A stretch of 64,000 bases of DNA from Flavobacteriia bacterium (GCA_016178305.1 JACOTM010000007.1:1-64000), one strand, 5' to 3'. Positions 26,564-36,287 are shown, numbered from the stretch's first letter. Notes: generated from the sequence alone by a model not told the origin. Numbers and translations: made by a program.

Positions 26564-27708
26564 TAAATTAACTCAATTATTTTTTCACAAATAAACTCTG
26601 CTGCTGCTCCATCGCCATAAAACGCTGGAAAAGTAAAATCCGTTTTCAAATTCAATTGCAAAAAGGCATCAATAATTCGATGATAATCTGCATCTGCTAA
26701 AATTGCATTTCCATTATTAACTATTTCTACCCATTCTGTTTGGGGTCTTAAAATCACACAAGGTTTTTTAAAAAAATAAGCCTCTTTTTGTAAACCGCCA
26801 CTATCAGTAACTATTAATTTTGCATTTTTTTCTAAGGCAATGATATCTAAAAATCCAGCAGGGTCAATCATCCTGAATTTATCATTCGATTCAATTTCAG
26901 CAAATAAATCTACTGATAATTGTTCTTTCATTTTATTACGCGTTCTTGGATGAATTGGGAAGACGATGGAAAGGCCTGATAAATTGCTAATTTCAACAAG
27001 AGCTTTAAATATATTTTCTAAATTCTCAGCAATATCAGTATTAGAATCTCTATGAATCGTCGTTAAAATATATTCATTTTGATTCAATCCCATTTGTTCC
27101 AATATTTTTGATTTCTCATCTGAAATAGAAGAAAAATGAAGACTATTATCGAACATAATATCACCACATTGAAAAACGCGAGGAGTATTTGCAGAAGCTT
27201 TTGAAGTTAATTCCAAATTAAATCCTTCCTTTTTCAAATTGATTAATCCTGTATTTGTTGGGGAAAAAAGTAAGGAAGACATGTGGTCACAAGCAATTCT
27301 ATTCACTTCTTCTGGCATTGCTTTATTAAAACTTCTCAAACCTGCTTCTACATGAATTACTGGAATATGAATTTTAACCGCTGCTAAAGCACCAGCTATG
27401 GTTGAATTTGTGTCGCCATAAACTAAAATCGCATCGGGCTTTTCTTTCAAATAAATTTCTTCCAAGCCTTCAATCATTTTTGCTGTTTGTACGCCATGTG
27501 AACCACTTCCTACATTTAAATTATAATTTGGATATGGAATAGACATTTCATCAAAAAATATTTCAGACATATTTTCATCATAATGTTGTCCTGTATGAAC
27601 AATTTTCTCTTCTATTTCCGATGAATATTTTGTAATTATTGCTCTACTAATAGCTGATGATTTTATGATTTGTGGTCTTGCCCCTATTATTGTAATAATT
27701 TTCTTCAT
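26563..27708 (-). CDS. wecB: UDP-N-acetylglucosamine 2-epimerase (non-hydrolysing)
   Basis: Interconverts UDP-GlcNAc and UDP-ManNAc for surface polysaccharide. The 381-residue product has the start ITIIGARPQIIKSSAIS, VHTGQHYDENMS, LVYGDTNSTIAGALAA, VIHVEAGLRSFN.MPEE and VTDSGGLQKEA near the UDP-binding end, as in WecB/MnaA. It lies in radC-wecB-deacetylase with 9 bases to radC and a one-base overlap with the deacetylase, which also suits polysaccharide handling. Confidence 0.95.
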   Translation of the reverse strand: MKKIITIIGARPQIIKSSAISRAIITKYSSEIEEKIVHTGQHYDENMSEIFFDEMSIPYPNYNLNVGSGSHGVQTAKMIEGLEEIYLKEKPDAILVYGDTNSTIAGALAAVKIHIPVIHVEAGLRSFNKAMPEEVNRIACDHMSSLLFSPTNTGLINLKKEGFNLELTSKASANTPRVFQCGDIMFDNSLHFSSISDEKSKILEQMGLNQNEYILTTIHRDSNTDIAENLENIFKALVEISNLSGLSIVFPIHPRTRNKMKEQLSVDLFAEIESNDKFRMIDPAGFLDIIALEKNAKLIVTDSGGLQKEAYFFKKPCVILRPQTEWVEIVNNGNAILADADYHRIIDAFLQLNLKTDFTFPAFYGDGAAAEFICEKIIELI

Positions 27709-27717
27709 TTTATTGTA

Positions 27718-28410
27718 TTATATCATGATTCCGCTTTCCGAAAAGCTAAAATAACCATTATCTGTGAAAATAAGGTGATCCAAAATAGATATATCAATTA
27801 ATTTAGAAAATTTACTTAAATTTTTGGTAATTTTTAAATCTTCTTCACTAGGCATTAATTGTCCACTTGGATGATTGTGACATAAAATGATTGCATGTGC
27901 ATTTTTGTCTATTGCTTTTTTAAAAACCATTTTACCATCTACAACTGTACCTGCATAACCTCCAGATGATATAAATTCTGTACATATCAATCCATTTGCT
28001 CTATTCAATAATACAATATGAAATTCTTCATGTACTAAATCTTGAAAGATTGGTTTTAAAAAATTATAAACTTGTGGAGCTGAAGTAAATTTTATTTTTT
28101 TATTATCCACTATTTCTTTTCTTCTTCTTCCAATTTCAAGAGCAGCTAAAATTGTAATTGCTTTTGCTTCTCCAATTCCTTTAAATTTAGTTAAATCAGA
28201 AAAACTTAAACGTGCAAATTCGTTCAAGTTTGAAGAGACAGAATTCAATAATTCTTTCGCTAATTCTAAGGCTGATTTTTCTTTTGTTCCTGTGCTTAAT
28301 AATATTGCTAAAAGCTCCGAATCAGATAAATTATGCTTACCTTTTAGTTTTAATTTTTCTCTCGGACGATCATCTTCTGCCCAATATTTGATGGTTGTAT
28401 TTTGAATCAT
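27718..28410 (-). CDS. radC: RadC-family JAB-domain protein
   Basis: RadC proteins were linked to DNA repair, but the role is doubtful; the JAB/MPN fold suggests a zinc hydrolase. The 230-residue product has the helix-hairpin-helix region (SFSDLTKFKGIGEAKAITILAALEIG) and the metal motif HNHPSGQLMPSEED in the C-terminal half. Length is normal. It is the first gene of the unit leading to wecB. Confidence 0.93.
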   Translation of the reverse strand: MIQNTTIKYWAEDDRPREKLKLKGKHNLSDSELLAILLSTGTKEKSALELAKELLNSVSSNLNEFARLSFSDLTKFKGIGEAKAITILAALEIGRRRKEIVDNKKIKFTSAPQVYNFLKPIFQDLVHEEFHIVLLNRANGLICTEFISSGGYAGTVVDGKMVFKKAIDKNAHAIILCHNHPSGQLMPSEEDLKITKNLSKFSKLIDISILDHLIFTDNGYFSFSESGIMI

Positions 28411-28471
28411 TCTTACTTTTTCTATATTAAGTTAAGAAAAAACTTCCGAACATTCTCAATTATTTACAAAA

Positions 28472-28501
28472 AAAACCGCTACCAATTAAGATAGCGGTTT
28501 T
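28472..28501 (-). terminator. intrinsic terminator of secDF
   Basis: AAAACCGCTA (28472-28481) and TAGCGGTTTT (28492-28501) form a perfect ten-pair stem. On the minus strand it is followed by a T tract. It is 18 bases after the secDF stop. Confidence 0.92.
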
Positions 28502-28519
28502 AAAATTATTCAGTTAAAA

Positions 28520-31501
28520 TTATTTTTTTAATTTTTTTGAAAAATCGATTAATATTGGAGTTGCTACACATAATGAAGAATAAGTTCCAATAACAACACC
28601 TACCAATAAAGCGAATAAAAATCCTTTAATAGCTGGTCCACCAAAGATAAACATGATTAAAACAACTACAAATAAAATCATTGATGTATTAAATGTTCTA
28701 CTCAAAGTTGTATTTAAAGATTTATTGATTATTTCGTGGTGATGATCATCTTCTTTACTATTTCTTAAATTTTCACGAATACGGTCAAAGACAATTACTG
28801 TATCATTCATAGAATAACCAATTACAGTTAAAATAGCTGCTATGAAAGCTTGATTTACATCTAAACTAAATGGCAAATGCCCATGCAATAAAGAGAAAAT
28901 TGTAATTACAAAGAACGCATCATGCGCTAAACCAATAATAGCACCAATTGAATACTGCCAATGTCCGAAACGCAATAAAATATAAGCAAAAATAGCAATT
29001 AAAGCAAATGTGATTGCTACTGCAGATGAAGACCACAACTCAGAAGAAATAGAAGCAGAAACACTACGGGTATTTGTCACTTGATAGCCTCCCATTTTTG
29101 ATTTACAAGCATCTAAACCTTCTTTGATTTTATTATTCACTTCTTCAGTCGCTCCATCATTTTTCAATTTATAGTTGGTTACGATTTCAACATTAAAATC
29201 ATTTGATTTGGTTTTCAAATCAATAGAAGCTGTTTCACCTTTTTCAACTAACACTTTTTCTAAAGCTGATCTTAACACTTCAATATCTACTTTTTGTTCA
29301 AATTTTGCTGATAAAGTTCGACCACCAGTAAATTCAACCGATTGTTTCAACCCTAAAGTAAATAAAGCAACTACACCGATAATTGTAGAAGATATTGAAA
29401 ACATGTAAAAATATTTTCTTTTTCCAACCCAATCAAAATGGAAGTTTTGAAATAATCCTTTAGACATAGCTGTATTGAAAGTAATTGTTTTTCCTTTAGC
29501 TAACCAAGCTGTGAAAACTAATTTAGAAATTACAATTGCGGAGAACATAGAAGTAAAAATACCAATGATCAAAGTTGTCGCAAAAGACTCTATTTCACCT
29601 TTCCCGAAAACTTTCAAAATAATTGCGACCAATAAGTGAGTAACATTCGCATCAATAATGGATGGCAAAGCTTTTTTGAACCCAATATTTATTGCATCAC
29701 TTACCTGAACTCCTCTATTCATTTCTTCACGAACACGTTCGAAAATCAAAATATTAGCATCGACAGCTGTACCTATTGTTAAAACAATACCTGCAATACC
29801 AGCTAAAGTCAATACAGCTCCAAAAGAAGCTAAACTTCCGAAAATAAATATAACGTTAACAGCTAATGCGATATTTGCAACCAATCCTGCTTTACCATAA
29901 TACCAATACATATAAAGTAATACCGCTAAGAATGCAAAAGCGAATGAAACCAAACCTGCTGTTGAATTTTCAGCTCCAATTGTTGGCCCAACTTTAGTTT
30001 GCTCTTTAATTACACATGGTGCAGGTAAAGCTCCTCCATTTAATAAATTAGATAAATCTTTTGCCTCTTCATTTGTAAAATTTCCTGTAATTTTAGTCGT
30101 TGATGTGTAAATTGCATTTTGAACATTTGGCGCACTAAAAACTAAGTTATCCATCGTAATTGCGATACAATGATTAACATTATCTGAAGTCATTTCACCC
30201 CATTTATCAACTCCTTCGTCTGTCATCTTTAAATCTACAGAGAATGAACCATCTTCATCAATACTAGCAGTTGCGTTTTGAACATCTTTACCACTAACTC
30301 TAGCTTCACCAGACTCATTTACACGAATAGCGTATAAAAAATATCCTTTTACTTTTCCTTTTTTATCAATAGCCTCTTCATCAGCTGACCACATTAATCG
30401 GACATCTTCAGGAAGCGCATTTATTATATCATTTCTTTTAATAATTTTATCTACGGCTTGTTTATCTTTAATATCAACAAATCCAACAACTACATCTGAA
30501 TACGGTTTAACTAAAACATCTAATCCTTTTTCAGTTGACAAACTAGCTGTTAATTTATCAGTTTTACTTTTTGTTGCTGATGAATCTTTTACTGATAAAG
30601 TATCCACAGGAATATCTTCTACTACAATTTCTTTTTGTTTTGAAAGCATTACTGCTTGTTGCCAATAATTTGCAATTGCAGACATCGTATAAGTTTCAAA
30701 GAATTGTAAATTAGCTGTTGATTGTAATTTTGTCGCTACCGTAGTTTCATCTTGAACACCAGGTAATTCGATATACAAACGATTATTAATTGGGTCTTTT
30801 TGGATATTTGGTTGAGCAACTCCAAATTGATTGATTCTTCGACTCATGATTAATTCAACACCTTCCATTGAACTCGTTGCTTTTTCCTTCAATGCACTTA
30901 TCACATCATTATCAGAAGAATCAAATTTCAAATTCGTAAACTCTGAAACTTTGATCAATTTTGCAAGCTTTGTTCCGTTGTTAACTTCTTGATTTGCTTC
31001 TGCGAAAACTTCAATAAAATCACCTCCTTGAGCATTATAAACAGAAACAGCACGGTCAAATGCTTTTTTGAAACGAATATCTCTTTTATTATTAGCATAT
31101 TCCTCAACCATACCTGGTATTGAAATTTCTAACGTAACACTCATCCCTCCGACTAAATCTAACCCGAAAGCTAAACTGCTCTTTTTTACATCTGAAAAAG
31201 TAGAACCGATTCCTGGATAAACTTTAGTATCCGCTTTTTCTTTCAAAATTTGATTTAAGAAAGCTGCTTTAGCTAATTCTCTAGCTTCAGGATTAGTAAT
31301 ATCAACTTCTGTGTCATTTGGCAATTCAGCCAATGTCTCACCTTTACTTTTTACTTTAGCAAACAACTCGTTTACTCTTGCATCAGCTTCCTTATTAGCT
31401 TTACCTTCAACATTTGACGCTACCCATGTAAATGACAATTGGTAAACGCATACTGCTGTTAATAATATCGTCAGAAACCAAAAAAAACCTTTATTACGCA
31501 T
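28520..31501 (-). CDS. secDF: protein translocase SecDF fusion
   Basis: Proton-driven RND-type subunit that helps SecYEG pull proteins across the inner membrane. The 993-residue product has a first helix (MRNKGFFWFLTILLTAV), a SecD periplasmic part with SFGLDLVGG.MSVTLE, the SecD-type membrane segment (LTLAGIAGIVLTIGTAVDANILIFERVREE), and the SecF half (VEFTGGRTLS, TVIGYSMNDTVIVFDRIREN). The ATG at 31501 is preferred: the frame also opens at a TTG at 31537, but those bases are the -7 element itself. SecD and SecF are normally fused in this phylum. Confidence 0.95.
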   Translation of the reverse strand: MRNKGFFWFLTILLTAVCVYQLSFTWVASNVEGKANKEADARVNELFAKVKSKGETLAELPNDTEVDITNPEARELAKAAFLNQILKEKADTKVYPGIGSTFSDVKKSSLAFGLDLVGGMSVTLEISIPGMVEEYANNKRDIRFKKAFDRAVSVYNAQGGDFIEVFAEANQEVNNGTKLAKLIKVSEFTNLKFDSSDNDVISALKEKATSSMEGVELIMSRRINQFGVAQPNIQKDPINNRLYIELPGVQDETTVATKLQSTANLQFFETYTMSAIANYWQQAVMLSKQKEIVVEDIPVDTLSVKDSSATKSKTDKLTASLSTEKGLDVLVKPYSDVVVGFVDIKDKQAVDKIIKRNDIINALPEDVRLMWSADEEAIDKKGKVKGYFLYAIRVNESGEARVSGKDVQNATASIDEDGSFSVDLKMTDEGVDKWGEMTSDNVNHCIAITMDNLVFSAPNVQNAIYTSTTKITGNFTNEEAKDLSNLLNGGALPAPCVIKEQTKVGPTIGAENSTAGLVSFAFAFLAVLLYMYWYYGKAGLVANIALAVNVIFIFGSLASFGAVLTLAGIAGIVLTIGTAVDANILIFERVREEMNRGVQVSDAINIGFKKALPSIIDANVTHLLVAIILKVFGKGEIESFATTLIIGIFTSMFSAIVISKLVFTAWLAKGKTITFNTAMSKGLFQNFHFDWVGKRKYFYMFSISSTIIGVVALFTLGLKQSVEFTGGRTLSAKFEQKVDIEVLRSALEKVLVEKGETASIDLKTKSNDFNVEIVTNYKLKNDGATEEVNNKIKEGLDACKSKMGGYQVTNTRSVSASISSELWSSSAVAITFALIAIFAYILLRFGHWQYSIGAIIGLAHDAFFVITIFSLLHGHLPFSLDVNQAFIAAILTVIGYSMNDTVIVFDRIRENLRNSKEDDHHHEIINKSLNTTLSRTFNTSMILFVVVLIMFIFGGPAIKGFLFALLVGVVIGTYSSLCVATPILIDFSKKLKK

Positions 31502-31534
31502 TTTTAAAATAATTAGTTTAATCTTTTGAAGGCG

Positions 31535-31565
31535 CAAATATAAAATTTCAAATCAATACTATCAA
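31535..31565 (-). promoter_or_regulatory. promoter of secDF
   Basis: On the minus strand TTG (31565-31563), 20 bases, TATATTTG (31542-31535). The predicted start near 31528 gives a leader of about 27 bases before the ATG at 31501. Confidence 0.7.
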
Positions 31566-31683
31566 TATAATGTACAAAGGTTTTAAGTACTTTATTAACA
31601 ATCTGAATAAAAAAAACTCATAAGCTCTGTAAAACAAGTAGTTGAAGATCTAAAAAAAATATTTAATAAAATGAGTTTAATCA

Positions 31684-31718
31684 TTGTTACTTTTTTAATA
31701 TTCTGGATTCTATATTTG
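31684..31718 (+). promoter_or_regulatory. promoter of the 31736 gene
   Basis: TATATTTG at 31711-31718, a perfect -7 box. The TTG at 31684-31686 is 24 bases upstream, slightly far. The ATG follows 17 bases later. Confidence 0.5.
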
Positions 31719-31735
31719 TATTTAAAACAAACAAT

Positions 31736-32257
31736 ATGGAAATTATTTTAAACATTGCTTTAGTTATTTTACCTGCTGGAGCTGTACTTTACACAACATA
31801 CTTATTTTTAAAAAAACAAAGTGAAAAAGAAATTATTCATTTGAACAGCGAATTAAAAAAAGAAAGACAAAATTTTTTCTTACCTTCTAGAGTTGAATCG
31901 TATCAAAGAGCGGTTTTATTAATGGAGCGTATTCATCCCAATAGCTTAGTTATGCGTTTACACAACCCTGGTTTACCTGCTCAAATGTTTCAAGCTGAAT
32001 TATTAAAGGCAATTCGGGAAGAATATGACCACAATGTTGCTCAACAAATTTTTATTTCTCTCCCTGGATGGGAAATGGTTCGTAATTCAAAAGAAGAAAC
32101 GATCAAAATTATAAATCTTGCGGGTAAACAAATGACCCCCATTTCTATGAGTTCTGATTTAGCGGCAAAGATTTTTGAAATTATTGCTGAAGTTGGTCAA
32201 TTACCTTCTGAAATAGCTGTAGATTATTTGAAAAAAGAATTACAACAATTATTTTAA
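31736..32257 (+). CDS. membrane-anchored conserved protein of unknown function
   Basis: I know this only as a conserved flavobacterial protein without assigned role. The 173-residue product has one N-terminal helix (about residues 2-25) and then a charged cytoplasmic domain: FFLPSRVESYQRAVLLMERI, NPGLPAQMFQAELLKAIREEYDHNVAQQIFIS, and a helical end. The combination suggests an anchored scaffold. A -7 element TATATTTG is at 31711-31718 with TTG 24 bases upstream. It is 9 bases before the FAD oxidase gene, so the two may be co-transcribed. Confidence 0.7.
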   Translation: MEIILNIALVILPAGAVLYTTYLFLKKQSEKEIIHLNSELKKERQNFFLPSRVESYQRAVLLMERIHPNSLVMRLHNPGLPAQMFQAELLKAIREEYDHNVAQQIFISLPGWEMVRNSKEETIKIINLAGKQMTPISMSSDLAAKIFEIIAEVGQLPSEIAVDYLKKELQQLF

Positions 32258-32266
32258 TCCACTTTC

Positions 32267-33664
32267 ATGTATAAGAAAATTGATACAACCGACATTCAGT
32301 TTTTCTCGAATTTAATCGGAGAACGTTGTTTCACGAATGATGAAAATCGTTTTAAATACAGTCATGATGAAACCGAAGATTTAAGTTTTCTTCCAGATGT
32401 TGTTTTAAAACCTGAAACTGTTGAGGAAGTTTCTGCAATAATGAAATATGCGCACGAAAAAAATATTGCTATCACACCATCTGGCGCACGAACTGGTTTA
32501 AGTGGTGGTGCTCTTCCTGTTTGTAATGGAATCGCATTATCAATGGAAAAATTCAATAAAATCATCACTATTGATGAAAAGAATTTACAAGTTATTACGG
32601 AACCTGGTGTAATTACACAAGAACTCCAAAATGCCGTTAAAGAAAAAGGATTATTTTACCCTCCTGATCCGGCTAGTAAAGGAAGTTGTTTTATCGGTGG
32701 TAATGTTTCGGAAAACTCAGGAGGTCCAAAAGCTGTTAAGTATGGTGTAACCAAAGATTATGTATTAAATCTTGAAATCGTTTTACCTACTGGAGAAATT
32801 ATTTGGACTGGAGCAAATGTTTTAAAAAATGCTACAGGCTATAATTTAACACAATTAATCGTAGGAAGCGAAGGAACATTGGCTGTTATTACAAAAATTG
32901 TATTACGATTAATTCCTCACCCCACAAATGACCTTACGATTTTAGTTCCCTTCTTTAATGCTGAAAAAGCATGTGAAGCTGTAGCGGCAATATTTCGTGC
33001 AGGAATAACACCTAGTGGATTGGAATTCATGGAAAGAGATGCTCTTATTTGGACTCAAAAATTCACCAAAGATGAATCAATTATTGTTGCTACGAATCAC
33101 GCTGCTCATTTATTAATAGAAGTAGATGGTTTTGACAATGAGTTATTGATGCAAGAATGTGAAAAAATCATGGTTGTATTAGAAAATTTTGAAACTGATG
33201 AAATTTTATTCGCTGAAAGTCAAGCTCAAAAAGATAGTCTTTGGAGTTTAAGAAGAAAAGTTGGTGAAGCTGTTAAATCTCAATCTATCTACAAAGAAGA
33301 AGATACTGTCGTTCCAAGATACGAACTTCCAACACTTCTACATCATGTGAAGCGAATTGGAAATCAGTATGGATTCAAATCTGTTTGTTACGGTCATGCT
33401 GGAGATGGTAATTTACACATTAATATTATCAAAGGTGATTTATCTGATGAAGAATGGGAACAGAAATTACCTATTGCTATTCGAGAATTATTCAATGAAG
33501 TTATTAAACTTGGTGGAACATTATCAGGAGAGCATGGTATAGGTTATGTACAAAAACCTTATATGGATATTGCTTTTCCTGATGTCACTTTGAATTTAAT
33601 GAAACAAATAAAAGCCGTTTTTGATCCGAAAAACATATTAAACCCTGAAAAGATTTTTGTCTAA
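32267..33664 (+). CDS. GlcD-like FAD-linked oxidase
   Basis: Flavoprotein of the glycolate oxidase GlcD / D-lactate dehydrogenase family. The 465-residue product has the FAD-binding core (ITPSGARTGLSGGALP, GGNVSENSGGPKAVKYG, GSEGTLAVITKIVLRL) and the C-terminal substrate domain with CYGHAGDGNLHINII and GGTLSGEHGIGYVQKPY. It lies directly after the membrane-anchored 31736 gene, which might anchor it. The substrate (glycolate, lactate or another 2-hydroxyacid) cannot be decided here. Confidence 0.92.
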   Translation: MYKKIDTTDIQFFSNLIGERCFTNDENRFKYSHDETEDLSFLPDVVLKPETVEEVSAIMKYAHEKNIAITPSGARTGLSGGALPVCNGIALSMEKFNKIITIDEKNLQVITEPGVITQELQNAVKEKGLFYPPDPASKGSCFIGGNVSENSGGPKAVKYGVTKDYVLNLEIVLPTGEIIWTGANVLKNATGYNLTQLIVGSEGTLAVITKIVLRLIPHPTNDLTILVPFFNAEKACEAVAAIFRAGITPSGLEFMERDALIWTQKFTKDESIIVATNHAAHLLIEVDGFDNELLMQECEKIMVVLENFETDEILFAESQAQKDSLWSLRRKVGEAVKSQSIYKEEDTVVPRYELPTLLHHVKRIGNQYGFKSVCYGHAGDGNLHINIIKGDLSDEEWEQKLPIAIRELFNEVIKLGGTLSGEHGIGYVQKPYMDIAFPDVTLNLMKQIKAVFDPKNILNPEKIFV

Positions 33665-33711
33665 ATTTATCATCCTTATTGAATGTTTTTTAAATTTCTA
33701 AAGAACCTATT

Positions 33712-34110
33712 ATGAAAATTATTTCATTGCTAATTTTTCTCTTTATTTTGAACTTAAACAGTTTTGGACAATCTCTTTTTTTTAATAATTTAAATCATAC
33801 AAATTGGATTTCAACTTCTAAAATTTCAGACTCCATTATCCTAAAGTCACCGCAAATTCCTTTATCAAAACTTATATATCCAAAGGACTCAATTAAAGAA
33901 AATGTTATAATTTGGGCATTTAAAGACAGTATATTAACAATCTTAGAATTCAATCATCAACTTAAGACAGAAACCATCCTCTATGAATATCTCTACGAAG
34001 TAATTCCAGAAAAAGGATATTTAAAAATTGCAACCAAAAATGATTTAATGTTTTTTTATGAAGTTGGAATTACTTCGAGTGGTAATTACGCAATTCTACT
34101 AAAACACTGA
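33712..34110 (+). CDS. small exported protein of unknown function
   Basis: The 132-residue product begins with a signal peptide (MKIISLLIFLFILNLNSFGQ). The rest has beta-strand-rich segments (NHTNWISTSKISDS, IIWAFKDSILTILEFN, YEVGITSSGNYAILLKH), which resemble a small lipocalin-like barrel, but I cannot assign a family. It follows the FAD oxidase by 47 bases on the same strand. No catalytic motif is visible. Confidence 0.65.
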   Translation: MKIISLLIFLFILNLNSFGQSLFFNNLNHTNWISTSKISDSIILKSPQIPLSKLIYPKDSIKENVIIWAFKDSILTILEFNHQLKTETILYEYLYEVIPEKGYLKIATKNDLMFFYEVGITSSGNYAILLKH

Positions 34111-34233
34111 AAATTAATCTTATGCAAGATTTCAAAATATTAGAAACATTCTAAAATTATTTGACTAACAGATTTTATTAGATTTTCCTTCTAAAGAATA
34201 TAGTTGTTCTGTAAAAAAACTTCTTATTGAGTT

Positions 34234-34785
34234 TCAATTATTCATAAAATCCATACTTCCACTTTTCATTTGATGGTAAGATCTCGATAAATAGGCAGCC
34301 ATAACACGCATTGTATCAAAAGCTTCTTCTGTTTCTGCACTAATTTCTTGTTTTTTTAATTTTAACAACAATTTCATATACAAAGCATGGAAGATAATCT
34401 CTACATGATTTTTATCTTTTAGATTGGATTTGTTTTTAAACTCTTCAATATAAGGTACAGCCCTTTCATAAACGGCTTTATACTTCTCCTCATTAACAAC
34501 ATTTAATATTGAATTATGCAAGTAGGATATTTCAACCATAATATCTTTCAAATCAAACAGATGACCAGTCTTTTCAATTTTTTGTGACTTCATTTGTGAA
34601 ATAATATCAGCATACCATTTTCTATAACTCGAAAGAAAAGAATCATCCGGTAATTGAGGCTTCACATAGTGCTCTATGATTTCTTCCAGATCAAAATTAT
34701 ACGCCCGTACAATGTCTTCAATTTGATACATGTACAAGATGTATTCTGCAATATTTTCTTTTAACTTTTGTTGAGCTACTAACAT
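34234..34785 (-). CDS. DUF4924-family protein
   Basis: All-helical Bacteroidota protein of unknown role, family DUF4924 by recall. The 183-residue product has ENIAEYILYMYQIEDIVRAYNFD at the start, YRKWYADIISQMK, and FDTMRVMAAYLSRSYHQMKSG near the end. No signal or membrane helix. It is the last of three minus-strand genes (35649 to 34234) spaced by 3 and 6 bases, including the Skp-like lipoprotein. Confidence 0.75.
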   Translation of the reverse strand: MLVAQQKLKENIAEYILYMYQIEDIVRAYNFDLEEIIEHYVKPQLPDDSFLSSYRKWYADIISQMKSQKIEKTGHLFDLKDIMVEISYLHNSILNVVNEEKYKAVYERAVPYIEEFKNKSNLKDKNHVEIIFHALYMKLLLKLKKQEISAETEEAFDTMRVMAAYLSRSYHQMKSGSMDFMNN

Positions 34786-34791
34786 TTCAAC

Positions 34792-35400
34792 TTATTTTTT
34801 ACCCATTTCTTTTTCAATCTCCTCTTGATTTTGATTCAAGAAAGCAGTAAATTCTTTTGTCACATTCATTTTAGGATTAATATAATTAAATTGTCCTCCT
34901 TTTGCATGAATCATTAAAATATCGATATGGTGTAATTTACAATATTTTTCGCTGAATTTATCAATTTTATTACTAATTGTTTCTAATTTTTGAATTGTTT
35001 CTTTTTCAATTTTAGCACCTTGTTCTTGCGAATATTTTTCTAATTCAAATTGACGTTGCTTAATATTTGCATCAATTCCCTCTGCTTCAACTTGTGATAA
35101 TTCTTGATTTTGAAATCGCTGCATAAACGAATTATAATCTGCTTGAATTTTCGCTCCACGCGTTTCTAATTCTTTTTGAAAAGCCAATTGTTTTTTAGTA
35201 ACAATTGCATCTTGCTGTTTATAATATTTAAAATCCATTTTCATGGTATCTTGATTATAATAAGCAATTTTTAACTCTCCAATCTTAGTTGGTTGTACAG
35301 AAGGAACGGTATTAACTTCTTCTTTTTTTACTTCTTTTGCCCCACAAGAAGCAATCAATGTTCCAACTAATACGATACTTGCGATAGATAATTTTGTCAT
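34792..35400 (-). CDS. Skp/OmpH-like coiled-coil lipoprotein
   Basis: Probable periplasmic chaperone or scaffold of the OmpH/Skp family. The 202-residue product has a lipoprotein signal with Cys at residue 19 (ASIVLVGTLIASC). A Skp-like start then appears (IGELKIAYYNQDTMKMDFKYYK), followed by a long coiled coil around residues 70-145 (ETRGAKIQADYNSFMQRF, IKQRQFELEKYSQEQG) and the OmpH-type end (HHIDILMIHAKGGQFNYIN). Free Skp is soluble; this copy looks lipid-anchored. Middle gene of the 35649-34234 unit. Confidence 0.85.
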   Translation of the reverse strand: MTKLSIASIVLVGTLIASCGAKEVKKEEVNTVPSVQPTKIGELKIAYYNQDTMKMDFKYYKQQDAIVTKKQLAFQKELETRGAKIQADYNSFMQRFQNQELSQVEAEGIDANIKQRQFELEKYSQEQGAKIEKETIQKLETISNKIDKFSEKYCKLHHIDILMIHAKGGQFNYINPKMNVTKEFTAFLNQNQEEIEKEMGKK

Positions 35401-35403
35401 TTT

Positions 35404-35649
35404 TTATACATTAATATTTTTATATGCTTCACTCCAATCTGTTCTCATTGTAATGAATCGATCCAAACTATTTTTTAAGATCTGATCCGTAATCATTTTT
35501 TTTACATCTTCCAAACCATTCACATCCATTTCAGAAATTTTAAATATCTGTTCGAATTGCGCCAGCTCTATTTTCACTATGTATTTTGCATTGTAATTAA
35601 AAATTTGAATTTTATATCTTTCATGCGGTACATCTGCTACTAATCTCAT
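35404..35649 (-). CDS. small conserved-looking protein of unknown function
   Basis: 81 residues, no signal or membrane helix. It starts MRLVADVPHERYKIQIFNYNAKYIVKIE (described by its ends, residues 1-28), with an alternating strand pattern, then a helical C-terminus. I see no family signature. It is 3 bases upstream of the Skp-like gene, hence likely co-expressed with it and the DUF4924 gene. Confidence 0.6.
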   Translation of the reverse strand: MRLVADVPHERYKIQIFNYNAKYIVKIELAQFEQIFKISEMDVNGLEDVKKMITDQILKNSLDRFITMRTDWSEAYKNINV

Positions 35650-35728
35650 CTATAAATTTTACACAAAAATAATAGAAATTGTTTACTAACATGAAAAATA
35701 AAGACAAAAACAAATGTCGTAAAATAAA

Positions 35729-35754
35729 AAATGCGCTTCAAACAAAGCGCATTT
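35729..35754 (-). terminator. intrinsic terminator downstream of the SiaC-like gene
   Basis: AAATGCGCTT (35729-35738) pairs with AAGCGCATTT (35745-35754) in a perfect ten-pair stem, T run on the minus strand. It lies about 130 bases after the stop at 35886, giving a long 3' UTR with no gene in it. Confidence 0.85.
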
Positions 35755-35885
35755 CAAATCTTTTAATATTTCTTAGAAACTATCTAAAATTATTTAATGA
35801 TCCGATTTTATTGAATTTTTCGTTCAGAAAAGATCCGTTTTTCAGTCATAATAGACATTTATTTAACTTCGTTGAACTTCGTATT

Positions 35886-36287
35886 TTAAATAGCCAAAAC
35901 TAAATCAGACTCTTCATATTCTTTAAATTCAAAAGGAACTTTAACCATGTAAGCATAATCTTGACCTACTTCATACATATCCTCATCTGATTCTCTGTAA
36001 TGCCATTCTACTTTTACTTTATAACCGTTTTCAGATAACTCGTTAAGTTTATAAAGTAAAAATAAAATTCGTTTAGAAGATGAAATGTTAAAATATTCTA
36101 AATCAATTTTTACAATTGTCTTTGCATTTGGATTCAATAAATAAGAATCAAACCAAGACAATATTGGTCCCCAAAATTCATCTGGGTTATTTGGAATAGA
36201 TCTACCAGAAATTTCCATCAATCCATTTTGGCTGTCAAAATGAATAAATGGTGTTTGAGTAGAAGATTCAATAATCAATTTTTCCAT
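35886..36287 (-). CDS. SiaC-family regulatory phosphoprotein (DUF1987)
   Basis: Family DUF1987, now named after SiaC, a phosphoprotein that activates a diguanylate cyclase in Pseudomonas. The 133-residue product has ESSTQTPFIHFDSQNGLMEISGRSIPNNP at the start (here residues 7-35), then IVKIDLEYFNISSSKRILFLLYKL, with the Ser/Thr region that is phosphorylated in SiaC (YFNISSS), and EWHYRESDEDMYEVGQDYAYMV. Kinase and phosphatase partners are not in this window. Role in this organism is unknown. Confidence 0.85.
   Translation of the reverse strand: MEKLIIESSTQTPFIHFDSQNGLMEISGRSIPNNPDEFWGPILSWFDSYLLNPNAKTIVKIDLEYFNISSSKRILFLLYKLNELSENGYKVKVEWHYRESDEDMYEVGQDYAYMVKVPFEFKEYEESDLVLAI

Noticed and set aside
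31502..31537. TTG start for secDF
   Set aside because: These bases contain the promoter -7 element TATATTTG, so they lie at or before the transcript start.
35679..35903. Plus-strand 74-codon open frame
   Set aside because: It covers a perfect terminator hairpin and the 3' end of the SiaC-like gene; no protein features.
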